DNA from: Lachnospiraceae bacterium
GTDB taxonomy: Bacteria; Bacillota; Clostridia; Lachnospirales; Lachnospiraceae
Reading direction: 5' to 3'
Length of the DNA: 48,415 nt
NCBI GenBank assembly: GCA_017938145.1
Contig: JAGBCB010000028.1
Location: 1-48,415, forward strand
Shown: positions 24,603-33,164 of the stretch, piece by piece
Position numbering within the stretch: the stretch's first letter is position 1
Layout of the letters: each line of letters begins with the position of its first letter
The notes under the pieces: generated by a model
Databases searched by the model: none
What the model saw: only the letters and a program-made list of their open reading frames with translations
What the model was told of the DNA's origin: nothing
Program-made: the position numbers and the translations under genes

Positions 24603-25231
24603 TTGCATTTATAGAAGGAACTTTAGTAAAAAAGACGGTGTCCACCGTGGTGGTGGCAACAGCCTCCGGCCTCGGTTACGAGCTGTTTGTACCGGTTACG
24701 GACTTAGAGCAGATGCCTGCCAACGGCAGTAAGGTGATGTTACATACCTATCTGCAGGTAAAAGAAGACGGCGTGGCTTTGTTTGGCTTTTTAGAGGAAG
24801 AAGCACTTCAAATTTTTAAATTGTTAATTACGGTCAACGGTATTGGGCCTAAGGGAGCCATCGGTATTTTGTCCGGTATTTCTTTAGATGACTTACGGTT
24901 TGCAGTGCTGGCAGAAGACAGCAAAACCATTTCTAAGATTCCGGGTATCGGACCTAAAACAGCGGCTAAGCTGGTTCTGGAATTAAAAGACAAGTTTAAA
25001 TTGGAAGATGCCATCGAAGCAAAGCTTATTCATGGAGAACAGACCGCAGGCAAAGGCAAAGCTGATAACGGCGATGCGGCAAAAGCGGCAGCAATGCGGG
25101 ACGAGGCTGCCCAGGCGCTGGTTGCCCTCGGATATTCCATGACAGGGGCTGTAAAGGTATTAAAAGAAGCGGAAATTACAGAATCTACAACTGTAGAAGA
25201 TTTGCTGAAATTTGGTTTAAAAAATTTATAA
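24599..25231 (+). CDS. ruvA: Holliday junction branch migration protein RuvA
   Basis: A 210-residue protein with the N-terminal OB fold ([11 protein letters not shown]), two helix-hairpin-helix motifs ([12 protein letters not shown] and I-P-G-I-G-P-K-T-A) and the C-terminal three-helix domain ([10 protein letters not shown]) that contacts RuvB. RuvA tetramers bind four-way junctions and load the RuvB motor. Length is slightly above the usual ~200, with an A/K-rich linker at about 140-165. RuvB follows 69 bp downstream. RuvC is not in the window; many Firmicutes use RecU instead. Confidence 0.97.
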   Translation: MIAFIEGTLVKKTVSTVVVATASGLGYELFVPVTDLEQMPANGSKVMLHTYLQVKEDGVALFGFLEEEALQIFKLLITVNGIGPKGAIGILSGISLDDLRFAVLAEDSKTISKIPGIGPKTAAKLVLELKDKFKLEDAIEAKLIHGEQTAGKGKADNGDAAKAAAMRDEAAQALVALGYSMTGAVKVLKEAEITESTTVEDLLKFGLKNL

Positions 25232-25300
25232 TAGCAAAACAGATGGGACTAAAGTCCTAAAATATCATTTAGTAAGTAAAAAAAGAACGGATGTAACAAA

Positions 25301-26308
25301 ATGGCAAAAAGATTGATTACCACAGAACTCATGGAAGAAGACAAAAGAATAGAAGGCAGTTTACGGCCTCAGCTGTTGTCCGAATACATCGGACAGGAAA
25401 AGGCAAAGGCTAACCTCAAAATATATATAGAGGCGGCAAAGGCTAGAGGAGAATCTTTGGACCATGTTCTGTTTTTTGGTCCGCCTGGACTTGGTAAAAC
25501 CACTTTGGCCGGTGTTATTGCCAACGAAATGGGTGTAAATTTAAAAATTACTGCCGGTCCGGCCATTGAAAAGCCGGGAGACATGGCGGCAATTTTAAAT
25601 AATCTTCAGGAAGGCGATGTCCTTTTTATCGATGAAATCCATCGTCTCAACCGGCAGGTAGAAGAATTGTTATATCCGGCCATGGAAGACTTTGCCATTG
25701 ATATTATCATCGGCAAGGGGGCGGCGGCAAAGTCCATCCGCTTAGAACTTCCAAAGTTTACCCTGGTTGGTGCAACTACCAGAGCCGGTATGTTAACGGC
25801 GCCGCTTCGCGACCGTTTCGGTGTAGTAAACCGGTTGGAATTTTATACAACAGAAGAGTTAACAGAAATTATTATCCGCTCAGCAGGGGTTCTTGGTGTG
25901 GAAATTGACCCGGATGGTGCAATCGAACTGGCAAAGCGTTCCAGAGGAACACCTCGTCTGGCAAACCGTCTGTTAAAGCGTGTCAGGGACTTTGCCCAGA
26001 TTCAATACGATAACCGCATTACCAAAGAGGTGGCGGATACGGCTTTAAATTTCTTAGAAGTAGACAAGCTTGGGCTTGACCAGAGTGACCGGGCAATTAT
26101 TAAAACCATGATAGAAAGATTCCATGGCGGTCCGGTAGGCATTGAGGCGGTGGCAACCACCATTGGAGAAGATCCGGGAACGGTAGAAGAAGTAAATGAG
26201 CCGTTTTTGGTGCAGCAGGGATTGATTTTACGTACCCCAAGAGGAAGAGTAGTATCGGAACTGGCTTACCGGCATTTTGGATTGCCGGTGCCGGGAAGTG
26301 AAGCATAG
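25301..26308 (+). CDS. ruvB: Holliday junction helicase RuvB
   Basis: A 335-residue AAA+ ATPase with the RuvB start ([11 protein letters not shown]), Walker [10 protein letters not shown], Walker [10 protein letters not shown], sensor 1 (L-V-G-A-T-T-R-A-G), arginine finger region (P-L-R-D-R-F-G) and the C-terminal winged helix ending near R-T-P-R-G-R. Hexamers drive branch migration on RuvA-bound junctions. Full length. The ribosome site is weak (ACGGATG), suggesting dependence on transcription from the ruvA side. A short hairpin (GGACTaaAGTCC) lies between ruvA and ruvB. Confidence 0.98.
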   Translation: MAKRLITTELMEEDKRIEGSLRPQLLSEYIGQEKAKANLKIYIEAAKARGESLDHVLFFGPPGLGKTTLAGVIANEMGVNLKITAGPAIEKPGDMAAILNNLQEGDVLFIDEIHRLNRQVEELLYPAMEDFAIDIIIGKGAAAKSIRLELPKFTLVGATTRAGMLTAPLRDRFGVVNRLEFYTTEELTEIIIRSAGVLGVEIDPDGAIELAKRSRGTPRLANRLLKRVRDFAQIQYDNRITKEVADTALNFLEVDKLGLDQSDRAIIKTMIERFHGGPVGIEAVATTIGEDPGTVEEVNEPFLVQQGLILRTPRGRVVSELAYRHFGLPVPGSEA

Positions 26309-26326
26309 GAGAGGTGGAACTTACAT

Positions 26327-26740
26327 ATGAAAAAGCGGAATGATGTAAAGGTGGTTATTGGCGGTAAACAGTATAATATGGGCGGCTACGAAAGCGAAGA
26401 ATACTTACAGAGCATTGCCTCCTATATCAATTCTAAAACCGATGAATTAAAGCAGAACGGCGGTTTTCCGAAGCTGGATTCCGATATTGTGAATATTCTT
26501 TTACAAATCAATATTGCGGACGATTATTTCAAGGTTAAGAAAAGTCAGGAAGAAATCGAACGGGAATATTCCGAAAAGCAAAAAGAAAATGTAGATTTAA
26601 AAAGAGAAATTATCGGTCTGCAGGCAAAACTGGAAACCTATGAGCAGGAAAGCCGTGCCATGAAAGACGAAAACTTAGAGTTGCAGAAGCGCTTAATCCG
26701 CATGGAAGCAGAAATTGAAGAATTAAAGCGCAGATACTAA
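26327..26740 (+). CDS. zapA: Cell division protein ZapA
   Basis: A 137-residue protein with the ZapA start (V-V-I-G-G-K-Q-Y-N-M-G-G-Y-E-S-E-E-Y-L), the I-A-S-Y-I-N-S-K segment, and a long C-terminal coiled coil (about residues 65-137). ZapA crosslinks FtsZ filaments at the division septum. The coiled coil is longer than in Bacillus ZapA (about 85 residues), as is common in Clostridia. It lies 18 bp after ruvB with AGAGGTGG ahead of it. Confidence 0.88.
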   Translation: MKKRNDVKVVIGGKQYNMGGYESEEYLQSIASYINSKTDELKQNGGFPKLDSDIVNILLQINIADDYFKVKKSQEEIEREYSEKQKENVDLKREIIGLQAKLETYEQESRAMKDENLELQKRLIRMEAEIEELKRRY

Positions 26741-26746
26741 TTATTA

Positions 26747-26761
26747 TGCCGTTTTACGGCA
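26747..26761 (+). other. Short hairpin between zapA and the U32 gene
   Basis: TGCCGT and ACGGCA form a 6-bp stem around TTT, followed by AAAAC. Too weak and lacking a T-run to be a confident terminator. Confidence 0.3.
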
Positions 26762-26778
26762 AAACAGGAGCATAGAAA

Positions 26779-29244
26779 ATGAATTTATCTCAGAGAAAGC
26801 CGGAGATTTTAGCTCCGGCAGGCTCTGTAGAGAGTTTACGGGGGGCGATTGCGGCCGGAGCGGATGCCGTTTACATCGGAGGAAGCAAGTTTGGTGCCAG
26901 AGCCTATGCCGATAATCCGGAAGCAGATACTTTGCTTTCTGCCATTGATTATGTGCACTCCAAAGACCGCAGAATATATCTTACGGTTAATACTCTCTTA
27001 AAAGAGCAGGAACTTACAAAAGAACTGATTTCTTTTTTGGAAAAGTACTATAGAGCAGGCGTAGATGCCGTAATTGTGCAGGATGTGGGTGTCCTGCATT
27101 TTCTTGCTACGCATTTTCCGGACCTTCCGGTGCATTTGAGCACCCAGATGACGTTGGTATCGGCAGACGGAGTCAAGCAGCTTGCCGGTTATCCGGTTAC
27201 CCGTTTGGTGCCGGCAAGAGAACTCTCTCTTGAGGAAATCAGTGCCATCCGCAAAGACACAAATCTGGAAATCGAGTGCTTTGTCCATGGTGCACTTTGC
27301 TATTGCTATTCCGGACAGTGTTTGCTCAGCAGTATGATTGGCGGAAGAAGCGGCAACCGGGGACGTTGCGCCCAGCCGTGCCGCATGGCCTATGATGTGT
27401 TGGAAGACGGCAGAAAGGTGCAAAATGGTCTATATGCCCTCAGTCCAAAGGATTTGTGTACCTTGGATAGAATTCCTGATTTGGTAAAGGCAGGAATTGA
27501 TTCCTTCAAAATTGAAGGCAGAATGAAGCGTCCGGAATATACCGCCGGGGTTACGGCGGCGTACCGTCTGATGACAGACCTGTATTTTGAATATGGGGAA
27601 GAAGGCTTTCATCAGTATTTAAAGAAGCATCCGGATGTGCTTAAAGAGCAGACAGACCGGGTGGCAGACTTATATAACCGTGGCGGTTTTACCAAGGGAT
27701 ATTACGTACAGTACCACGGAAAAGAAATGATGGCCATGGAGCGCCCAAATCATACGGGAATTTTAGTCGGTGAGGTTGTTTCCGGTCAGGGTATCCGTGC
27801 AAAAATCAGGCTGGATAAGCAAATTAATCCGCAGGATGTTTTAGAAATCCGGGATCCTTCCGGAGAAGCCTATGAATTTACGGTTGGAAAGGCCGGTCTG
27901 GAGGAAAAGCAGGACTGGTATGAAACCAACGTAAAAAAAGGCTTTCCTATTACTTCAGGCCAGCCGGTATATCGTACCAAAAATGAGAGTTTGTTAAATG
28001 AGTTAAAAGAAAATTTTGTGGAACATAAGGTTCAGATCCCGGTAAAGGCGGAATTTACCGCTGTTCCCGGGTTGCCGGCCACTCTTACGGTAAGCTGCCT
28101 TGCACATCAAAGAAGCGGCTTGGTTCCGGGAAAAGACGTAGAAAATACAAGAGAAGTTTCTGTAACAGTAACCGGTGAAGAAGTAATGGTTGCCCAGAAT
28201 CAGCCGGTAACGGAAGAAAAGATAAGAGCACAGCTGTTAAAAACCGGCGAAAGCGAGTTTTTCTTTGAAAAACTGGATATTATAACCAATGAGCAGACCT
28301 TTCTTCCGATGGGTAAAATCAAGGAGCTTCGCAGGAATGCCTTTGAAAGGCTATTGGAAGATGTGTTAAACGGATATCGCAGAGACAAAGAACTGTCGGT
28401 TGCCAGTAAAGAATTCAAGGAGCCTGCAGTTGCAGAAAACCAGGAAATTATTGTACTGGTATCTAACAGGGAGCAACTGGAAGCAGCCCTGGCGGAGTCA
28501 CGTATTACTACGGTTTATTTGGATATTCCGGGCGGAGCATCCGAAAGTGTTTTGGAGGCATGTGAAGAGGTAAAACAGGCCGGCAAGAAGGTATTTTTGG
28601 TACTTCCTCATATTTTCCGTAAAAAGGAACGGGAGAAGTATCAGGCGATTACTGATAAAATCAAACCGGAGATGTTGGATGGTTTCCTTGTAAAGTCTTT
28701 GGAGGAACTGACATTTCTCAAGGAGAACGGTCTGGACAAGAAATACGAAGTCCGGTTAAATTACAACCTGTATGTATTCCAACCGTGGGCGAAGAATTTT
28801 TACCGGGAAAAAGGATATTCCCGTTATACGGTTCCTGTAGAGTTAAACAAAGAGGAAATAAAGAGTCTTGGTGTAAATGACTGTGATTTTATCATTTACG
28901 GAAGACTTCCTTTAATGGTGTCGGTGCAGTGCGTCAGAGATAATGTAATGAAGTGCTCCGGCGGTAAAAAAACAGACGGAATTGTTTTAAAAGACCGTAT
29001 GGGCGTAGCGTTTCCGGTACGGCAGAATTGCGAGTCCTGTTACAATATCATTTATAACAGCGCATGTTTTTCTCTGCTTGGTACTGATGTACAAACGCAG
29101 TTTACTCCGGCGGGATGGCGTCTGGATTTTACTCTGGAGTCAAAGGAGGAGATGCAGGAGGTGCTTCGGGCATTTTTTGACGGAGATTTGATTTCTTTAA
29201 AAGGACCGTTTACGAAAGGTCATTTTAAACGTGGTATAGAGTAA
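26779..29244 (+). CDS. U32 family peptidase-like protein (RlhA/TrhP type, with DUF3656)
   Basis: An 821-residue protein. The N-terminal TIM-barrel part starts P-E-I-L-A-P-A-G-S. It contains the U32 signature E-C-F-V-H-G-A-L-C-Y-C-Y-S-G-Q-C-L-L-S-S (near residues 170-190) followed by G-N-R-G-R-C-A-Q-P-C, the cysteine cluster needed by tRNA/rRNA hydroxylating members. The middle carries the DUF3656 insert, and a further cysteine pair lies near C-E-S-C-Y. Proteins of this class are better supported as RNA hydroxylation enzymes (rlhA, trhP) than as peptidases. Substrate here is undetermined. AGGAG precedes the start. Confidence 0.88.
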   Translation: MNLSQRKPEILAPAGSVESLRGAIAAGADAVYIGGSKFGARAYADNPEADTLLSAIDYVHSKDRRIYLTVNTLLKEQELTKELISFLEKYYRAGVDAVIVQDVGVLHFLATHFPDLPVHLSTQMTLVSADGVKQLAGYPVTRLVPARELSLEEISAIRKDTNLEIECFVHGALCYCYSGQCLLSSMIGGRSGNRGRCAQPCRMAYDVLEDGRKVQNGLYALSPKDLCTLDRIPDLVKAGIDSFKIEGRMKRPEYTAGVTAAYRLMTDLYFEYGEEGFHQYLKKHPDVLKEQTDRVADLYNRGGFTKGYYVQYHGKEMMAMERPNHTGILVGEVVSGQGIRAKIRLDKQINPQDVLEIRDPSGEAYEFTVGKAGLEEKQDWYETNVKKGFPITSGQPVYRTKNESLLNELKENFVEHKVQIPVKAEFTAVPGLPATLTVSCLAHQRSGLVPGKDVENTREVSVTVTGEEVMVAQNQPVTEEKIRAQLLKTGESEFFFEKLDIITNEQTFLPMGKIKELRRNAFERLLEDVLNGYRRDKELSVASKEFKEPAVAENQEIIVLVSNREQLEAALAESRITTVYLDIPGGASESVLEACEEVKQAGKKVFLVLPHIFRKKEREKYQAITDKIKPEMLDGFLVKSLEELTFLKENGLDKKYEVRLNYNLYVFQPWAKNFYREKGYSRYTVPVELNKEEIKSLGVNDCDFIIYGRLPLMVSVQCVRDNVMKCSGGKKTDGIVLKDRMGVAFPVRQNCESCYNIIYNSACFSLLGTDVQTQFTPAGWRLDFTLESKEEMQEVLRAFFDGDLISLKGPFTKGHFKRGIE

Positions 29245-29260
29245 GTTAAGAGGTTTTTGG

Positions 29261-31969
29261 ATGACAACATGGATAATAGCTACATCTAATTTCATATTTG
29301 TTATTTTGCTTGCAATTTATGTAATAGCGGCTTACAGTGCAATGTGGACCCGCCGATGGGAGGCGGGTTTCGCACGTTGTATGGGACTTTGCCGGTTTTT
29401 GTTGCATGGTGTCGGATTCTTGGTGTTATATCTGACAACGGAAGAGTTCCGGCTTATTCCGCTTTATTTATTTCAGCTGGCATTCTTTCTCTTTGCAGAC
29501 ATTATACAAAAACGGGTGTATGCTCGCGGAATCCCTATGCTGTACCAGAATATGATGCTGCTTTTGGCGGTAGGTTTTGTGGTTCTGACAAGATTGTCTT
29601 ATGAGAATGCCGTAAAACAGTTTGTTATGGCTGTGGTGGCATATCAGGTGTGTTCTTTTATTCCATGGCTGCTACGGCGCTTTCCGAGGCTTATGAGGCT
29701 TGGCTGGCTGTATACCCTGGCAGGGCTTGGTATGCTTGCAGTGGTTCTTGCCATCGGAAGTGAAGTATTCGGAGCAAAAAACTGGCTGACGATTAAAAAC
29801 ATTACCTTTCAGCCATCGGAATTTGTAAAGCTGACCTTTATTTTGTCTATGGCAGCATTACTAATCAGGGAGACCAACAGTAAATACAAAAATCTGATGG
29901 CGGTCAGTATCGTAGCTGCACTGCATGTAGGTTTACTGGCGCTTTCCAACGATTTCGGAGGCGCACTGATTTTCTTTACCGTGTATCTTTTAATGCTGTT
30001 TGTAGTCAGCGCAGACGTGCTGTTTCCTACAGCGGCGCTTCTTTCCGGAAGCTTAGCGGCATTGCTTGCCTACCGGTATTCCGGTCATATCAGGGAACGT
30101 GTCATGGCATGGCAGGACCCGTTTTCCTGCATAGAAGATGAAGGATATCAGGTGGCCCAGTCTCTGTTTGCCATAGGAAGCGGAGAGTGGTTTGGCACGG
30201 GACTAAACTTCGGAATGCCGAAAACTGTCCCGATTGTAAAAAGTGATTTCATTTTTTCTGCAGTTTCAGAAGAGTTTGGTGCGGTTTTTGCAGCATTGCT
30301 GTTGTGTGTCTATATAAATTGTATTATCTGGATGATGGCACTGGCATTGGAAAGAAAGCAACCGTTTTTCTTTGCGGTAACTACCGGTGCGGTGGCTTTG
30401 TTCGGCGTACAGTTATTTTTAAATGTGGGCGGTGTAATTAAGCTGATTCCGTCCACCGGGGTTACTCTAAGCTTTATCAGTTACGGAGGCAGCTCCCTGT
30501 TCAGCTCTGTATTCTTGTTCCAAGGAATTCAGGCCATGCGGGGAGAGGATGAAGAGAAGAAAAACAAAGAAGAATTGAACTATACAGGACAACAGGTACG
30601 CATGGTAGTAGTTTGTGCGGCTATTTTACTGCTGCTGTGTGTTATGACGTCATGGTTTTTATCCGTTACGGTAAAGGAAGCAGAGGAAAACTATATTAAT
30701 GAGTATAACCGCCGGATTTCTGTTACGGAAAAAACTATGCAAAAGGGGCAGATTCTGACGGCAGACGGTTCGATTCTTGCCAGAAGTATTGTGGGCGAGG
30801 ATGGAGTAGTTTACCGGATTTACCCTCACGGAGAAGCAGCGGTATTTGTTACAGGGCAGATGAGTTTGGGCCGTGCCGGAATAGAAAAGCAGTACTGGAA
30901 AGAAATGTATTCCGTAGATATTCCGTTGTGGCATAAATGGAGAAGAAAGGCTTCCGGAGAAGTTTTAGAGGGAAATAGTCTGGTGACCACCATTGATTTA
31001 GAATTGCAGGAGACTGCTTTCGATGCACTGGAGGGATATTCCGGTGCCATTGGTGTCATGGAAGTCGGTACCGGCCGGATGTTAGCATTTACTTCCGCAC
31101 CATCCTATGATCCAAACGAAATTTCAGTACAGTGGGAAGCTTTACAGGAGCGCACGGATGCTCCGCTTCTGAACCGGCTGAATTTTGGGTTGTATCCTCC
31201 GGGTTCTACCTTTAAGCTGGTAACTACACTGGCGTATCTGCGTCAGCATGAAAAGGCAGATTTTTCTTATACCTGTGAGGGCAGTGCCCGATTTAATAAT
31301 ACTACGGTCCACTGCAATAACGAAAAGGCACATGGAAGCCAGACACTGAAAGAAGCTTTTGCAAATTCCTGTAATACTGCATATGCGTATATGGGAGAAC
31401 AAATTTCCGATGAAGATTTCATGGCAGTTGCTGAGGAGCTGGGCCTTGGAAATGTGTGGGCGGGCGATATTTCTTATACGGAAAGCCTCTTTACTATTGG
31501 TGAAGAAACAGAGGACGCTGTCCGGGTGCAGGCAAGCTTTGGTCAGGGAGAAACCCTGGTGACACCGCTTCAAATGCTTATGATTGGTTCAGGAATAGCC
31601 AATAAAGGAATATTAAAAATGCCGTATTTGGTAGAACAGATAGTAAATAGCGAAGGTGATGTGGTAGAACAATATACTTCCGTGGGAGAGCAGGTGCTGA
31701 TGAGTGAAGATACGGCGGCGCTCCTTACGGAATATATGGTGGCAGCATCGGAAGAGAAGATGCCGGAATTTGCAGAAAGAGGTATTACTGTGGCCGGAAA
31801 AACCGGTTCGGCAGAAACTGCAGAGGGTACCCATTCCTGGTATGTTTGCTTTGCACCGGCGGATCATCCGGAAATAGCAATCGTTGTTTTGTTGGAGCAT
31901 GCGGGCACCGGAAGTCGGTATGCGGTACCGGCGGCAAAGAAGCTTTTGGAAGTGTATTTTGCGGACTAA
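29261..31969 (+). CDS. SEDS-PBP fusion: FtsW/RodA-type glycosyltransferase joined to a class B penicillin-binding protein
   Basis: A 902-residue membrane protein. Residues 1-430 form a SEDS polymerase of about ten membrane helices, with the conserved N-I-T-F-Q-P-S-E-F-V-K, the E-E-F-G-A segment and S-Y-G-G-S-S near residue 405. A further membrane segment (about 448-472) leads to a periplasmic class B PBP with S649-T-F-K652, S703-C-N705 and K847-T-G849, all intact. In most bacteria these are two genes whose products pair to polymerise and crosslink peptidoglycan; here one chain does both. There is no frameshift: reading is continuous. AAGAGG precedes the start 16 bp after the U32 stop. The role (elongation, division or sporulation) is not shown. 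Confidence 0.92.
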   Translation: MTTWIIATSNFIFVILLAIYVIAAYSAMWTRRWEAGFARCMGLCRFLLHGVGFLVLYLTTEEFRLIPLYLFQLAFFLFADIIQKRVYARGIPMLYQNMMLLLAVGFVVLTRLSYENAVKQFVMAVVAYQVCSFIPWLLRRFPRLMRLGWLYTLAGLGMLAVVLAIGSEVFGAKNWLTIKNITFQPSEFVKLTFILSMAALLIRETNSKYKNLMAVSIVAALHVGLLALSNDFGGALIFFTVYLLMLFVVSADVLFPTAALLSGSLAALLAYRYSGHIRERVMAWQDPFSCIEDEGYQVAQSLFAIGSGEWFGTGLNFGMPKTVPIVKSDFIFSAVSEEFGAVFAALLLCVYINCIIWMMALALERKQPFFFAVTTGAVALFGVQLFLNVGGVIKLIPSTGVTLSFISYGGSSLFSSVFLFQGIQAMRGEDEEKKNKEELNYTGQQVRMVVVCAAILLLLCVMTSWFLSVTVKEAEENYINEYNRRISVTEKTMQKGQILTADGSILARSIVGEDGVVYRIYPHGEAAVFVTGQMSLGRAGIEKQYWKEMYSVDIPLWHKWRRKASGEVLEGNSLVTTIDLELQETAFDALEGYSGAIGVMEVGTGRMLAFTSAPSYDPNEISVQWEALQERTDAPLLNRLNFGLYPPGSTFKLVTTLAYLRQHEKADFSYTCEGSARFNNTTVHCNNEKAHGSQTLKEAFANSCNTAYAYMGEQISDEDFMAVAEELGLGNVWAGDISYTESLFTIGEETEDAVRVQASFGQGETLVTPLQMLMIGSGIANKGILKMPYLVEQIVNSEGDVVEQYTSVGEQVLMSEDTAALLTEYMVAASEEKMPEFAERGITVAGKTGSAETAEGTHSWYVCFAPADHPEIAIVVLLEHAGTGSRYAVPAAKKLLEVYFAD

Positions 31970-32013
31970 AATATAAAAACTCTCTAAATTTGTAACGAAA
32001 CTTCGTTAGTGGG

Positions 32014-32042
32014 TTGAAATATGCGGCTAAATGTTGTATACT
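32014..32042 (+). promoter_or_regulatory. Promoter of the NUDIX gene
   Basis: TTGAAA (32014-32019), a 17-nt spacer and TATACT (32037-32042) lie 45 bp before the start codon. Confidence 0.65.
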
Positions 32043-32087
32043 ATAGGACAGTTGTAGAAAAACACACCACATAACGGAGGAATTGCG

Positions 32088-32540
32088 ATGGTAGAGGCAA
32101 CGAGCTGTGGCGGTGTAGTTATTTTTAGAGGAAAGATTTTATTACTGTATAAGAATTACAAAAACAAGTACGAAGGCTGGGTACTTCCTAAGGGCACGGT
32201 AGAAGAGGGCGAAGAATACAAAGAAACCGCTATCCGTGAAGTAAAAGAAGAAACCGGAGCCGATGCGTCGATCATTAAGTATGTGGGCAAGAGCCAGTAT
32301 ACTTTCAATACGCCGCAAAATACAGTATTAAAGGACGTTCATTGGTATTTAATGATGTCTGACAGCTATTATAGCAAGCCGCAACGGGAAGAGTACTTTA
32401 CGGATTCCGGGTATTACAAATTCCACGAGGCGTATCATTTGCTGAAGTTTGCAAACGAGAAGCAGATTCTGGAAAAAGCGTATAACGAATATCTGGACCT
32501 CAAAAAGAGCAATCTTTGGGGAAATAAGAAGTATTTCTAA
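32088..32540 (+). CDS. NUDIX hydrolase
   Basis: A 150-residue protein with a complete Nudix box: G-T-V-E-E-G-E-E-Y-K-E-T-A-I-R-E-V-K-E-E (residues about 36-55), then T-G-A. It opens with the strand S-C-G-G-V-V-I-F-R and follows the short bis(5'-nucleosyl)-tetraphosphatase/ADP-ribose type plan. It hydrolyses a nucleoside diphosphate linked to another moiety; the substrate cannot be read from the sequence. A strong ribosome site (GGAGG), its own promoter and its own terminator make it a single-gene unit. Confidence 0.88.
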   Translation: MVEATSCGGVVIFRGKILLLYKNYKNKYEGWVLPKGTVEEGEEYKETAIREVKEETGADASIIKYVGKSQYTFNTPQNTVLKDVHWYLMMSDSYYSKPQREEYFTDSGYYKFHEAYHLLKFANEKQILEKAYNEYLDLKKSNLWGNKKYF

Positions 32541-32551
32541 GAAAAAAGTAA

Positions 32552-32587
32552 GGAGTGCGTTCAAAAGAACGTGCTCCTTGTTTTTTT
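32552..32587 (+). terminator. Terminator of the NUDIX gene
   Basis: GGAGTGCGTTC pairs with GAACGTGCTCC (two G-U) around AAAA, followed by TTG and seven T. Confidence 0.85.
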
Positions 32588-32597
32588 GTATTAGTGG

Positions 32598-32634
32598 AAA
32601 AAAGAAAGCGCAATAGACGAATCCATCGCGCTTT
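32598..32634 (-). terminator. Terminator of tRNA-Leu
   Basis: On the minus strand AAAGCGC and GCGCTTT form a stem, followed by CTTTTTT, directly downstream of the tRNA. Confidence 0.7.
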
Positions 32635-32636
32635 AG

Positions 32637-32719
32637 TGCTGGTGGCGGGACTTGAACCCGCACATAGTTGCCTATGGCAGATTTTGAGTCTGCTGCGTCT
32701 GCCATTCCGCCACACCAGC
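32637..32719 (-). tRNA. tRNA-Leu (anticodon CAA)
   Basis: On the minus strand the acceptor GCTGGTG pairs with CACCAGC and the discriminator base is A. The D-arm follows as TGGCGGAATGGCAGACG. The anticodon stem GCAGA/TCTGC encloses loop CTCAAAA, giving anticodon CAA (reads UUG). A long variable arm, typical of class II tRNA-Leu, follows, then the T-arm with GTTCAAGTC. The 3' CCA is not encoded. Confidence 0.95.
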
Positions 32720-32779
32720 AACATTAGAATATTACCATATTTTTAGTCATTTGGCAAGATGTGAAATGAAAATATTTTT

Positions 32780-32808
32780 TTGACAAAATCCGCAGTTAGT
32801 GGTACAGT
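32780..32808 (+). promoter_or_regulatory. Promoter of the comFB-like gene
   Basis: TTGACA (32780-32785), a 17-nt spacer and TACAGT (32803-32808) form a near-consensus promoter 33 bp before the start codon. Confidence 0.7.
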
Positions 32809-32841
32809 ATATATGTCAATAATTTTTTTAGGAGGACAGCA

Positions 32842-33126
32842 ATGCAGATTATTCTCAGAAATATTATGGAAGACTATGTTATTGTTATTTTAGACCGCAT
32901 TCTGGATAATCTGGACTGCTGTAAGTGTGAAAAATGCCGTTTGGATATTGCATCCTACGCATTAAACCGTCTGCCGTCCAAATATGTGGCAACTACTCAG
33001 GGTGAATTAATGACAAAGCTTTGTGAGTTTGATAACGGATTTGAAACTCAAGTAATGGCATCACTGACATTAGCTGCCAATGTAATTAAAAAGAATCCAA
33101 AGCATGATGTAACAGATGAAAGATAA
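32842..33126 (+). CDS. comFB: Late competence protein ComFB-like
   Basis: A 94-residue protein with the ComFB pattern: a helical N-terminus ending E-D-Y-V, then C-C-K-C-E-K-C-R-L-D-I-A-S-Y-A-L-N-R-L-P-S-K-Y-V, with the cysteines likely to hold zinc. ComFB proteins have been reported as cyclic dinucleotide binders in some bacteria; here the link is only by family. It is a single-gene unit with AGGAGG, its own promoter and a terminator. Family-typical length, so the gene looks complete. Confidence 0.85.
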   Translation: MQIILRNIMEDYVIVILDRILDNLDCCKCEKCRLDIASYALNRLPSKYVATTQGELMTKLCEFDNGFETQVMASLTLAANVIKKNPKHDVTDER

Positions 33127-33132
33127 AGCAAA

Positions 33133-33164
33133 CCCCACCGGAAATCCGATGGGGTTATTTTTTT
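33133..33164 (+). terminator. Terminator between comFB and argH
   Basis: CCCCACCGG pairs with CCGATGGGG (one internal A/C mismatch) around AAAT, followed by TTATTTTTTT. It ends comFB and abuts the argH stop codon on the other strand. Confidence 0.85.
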
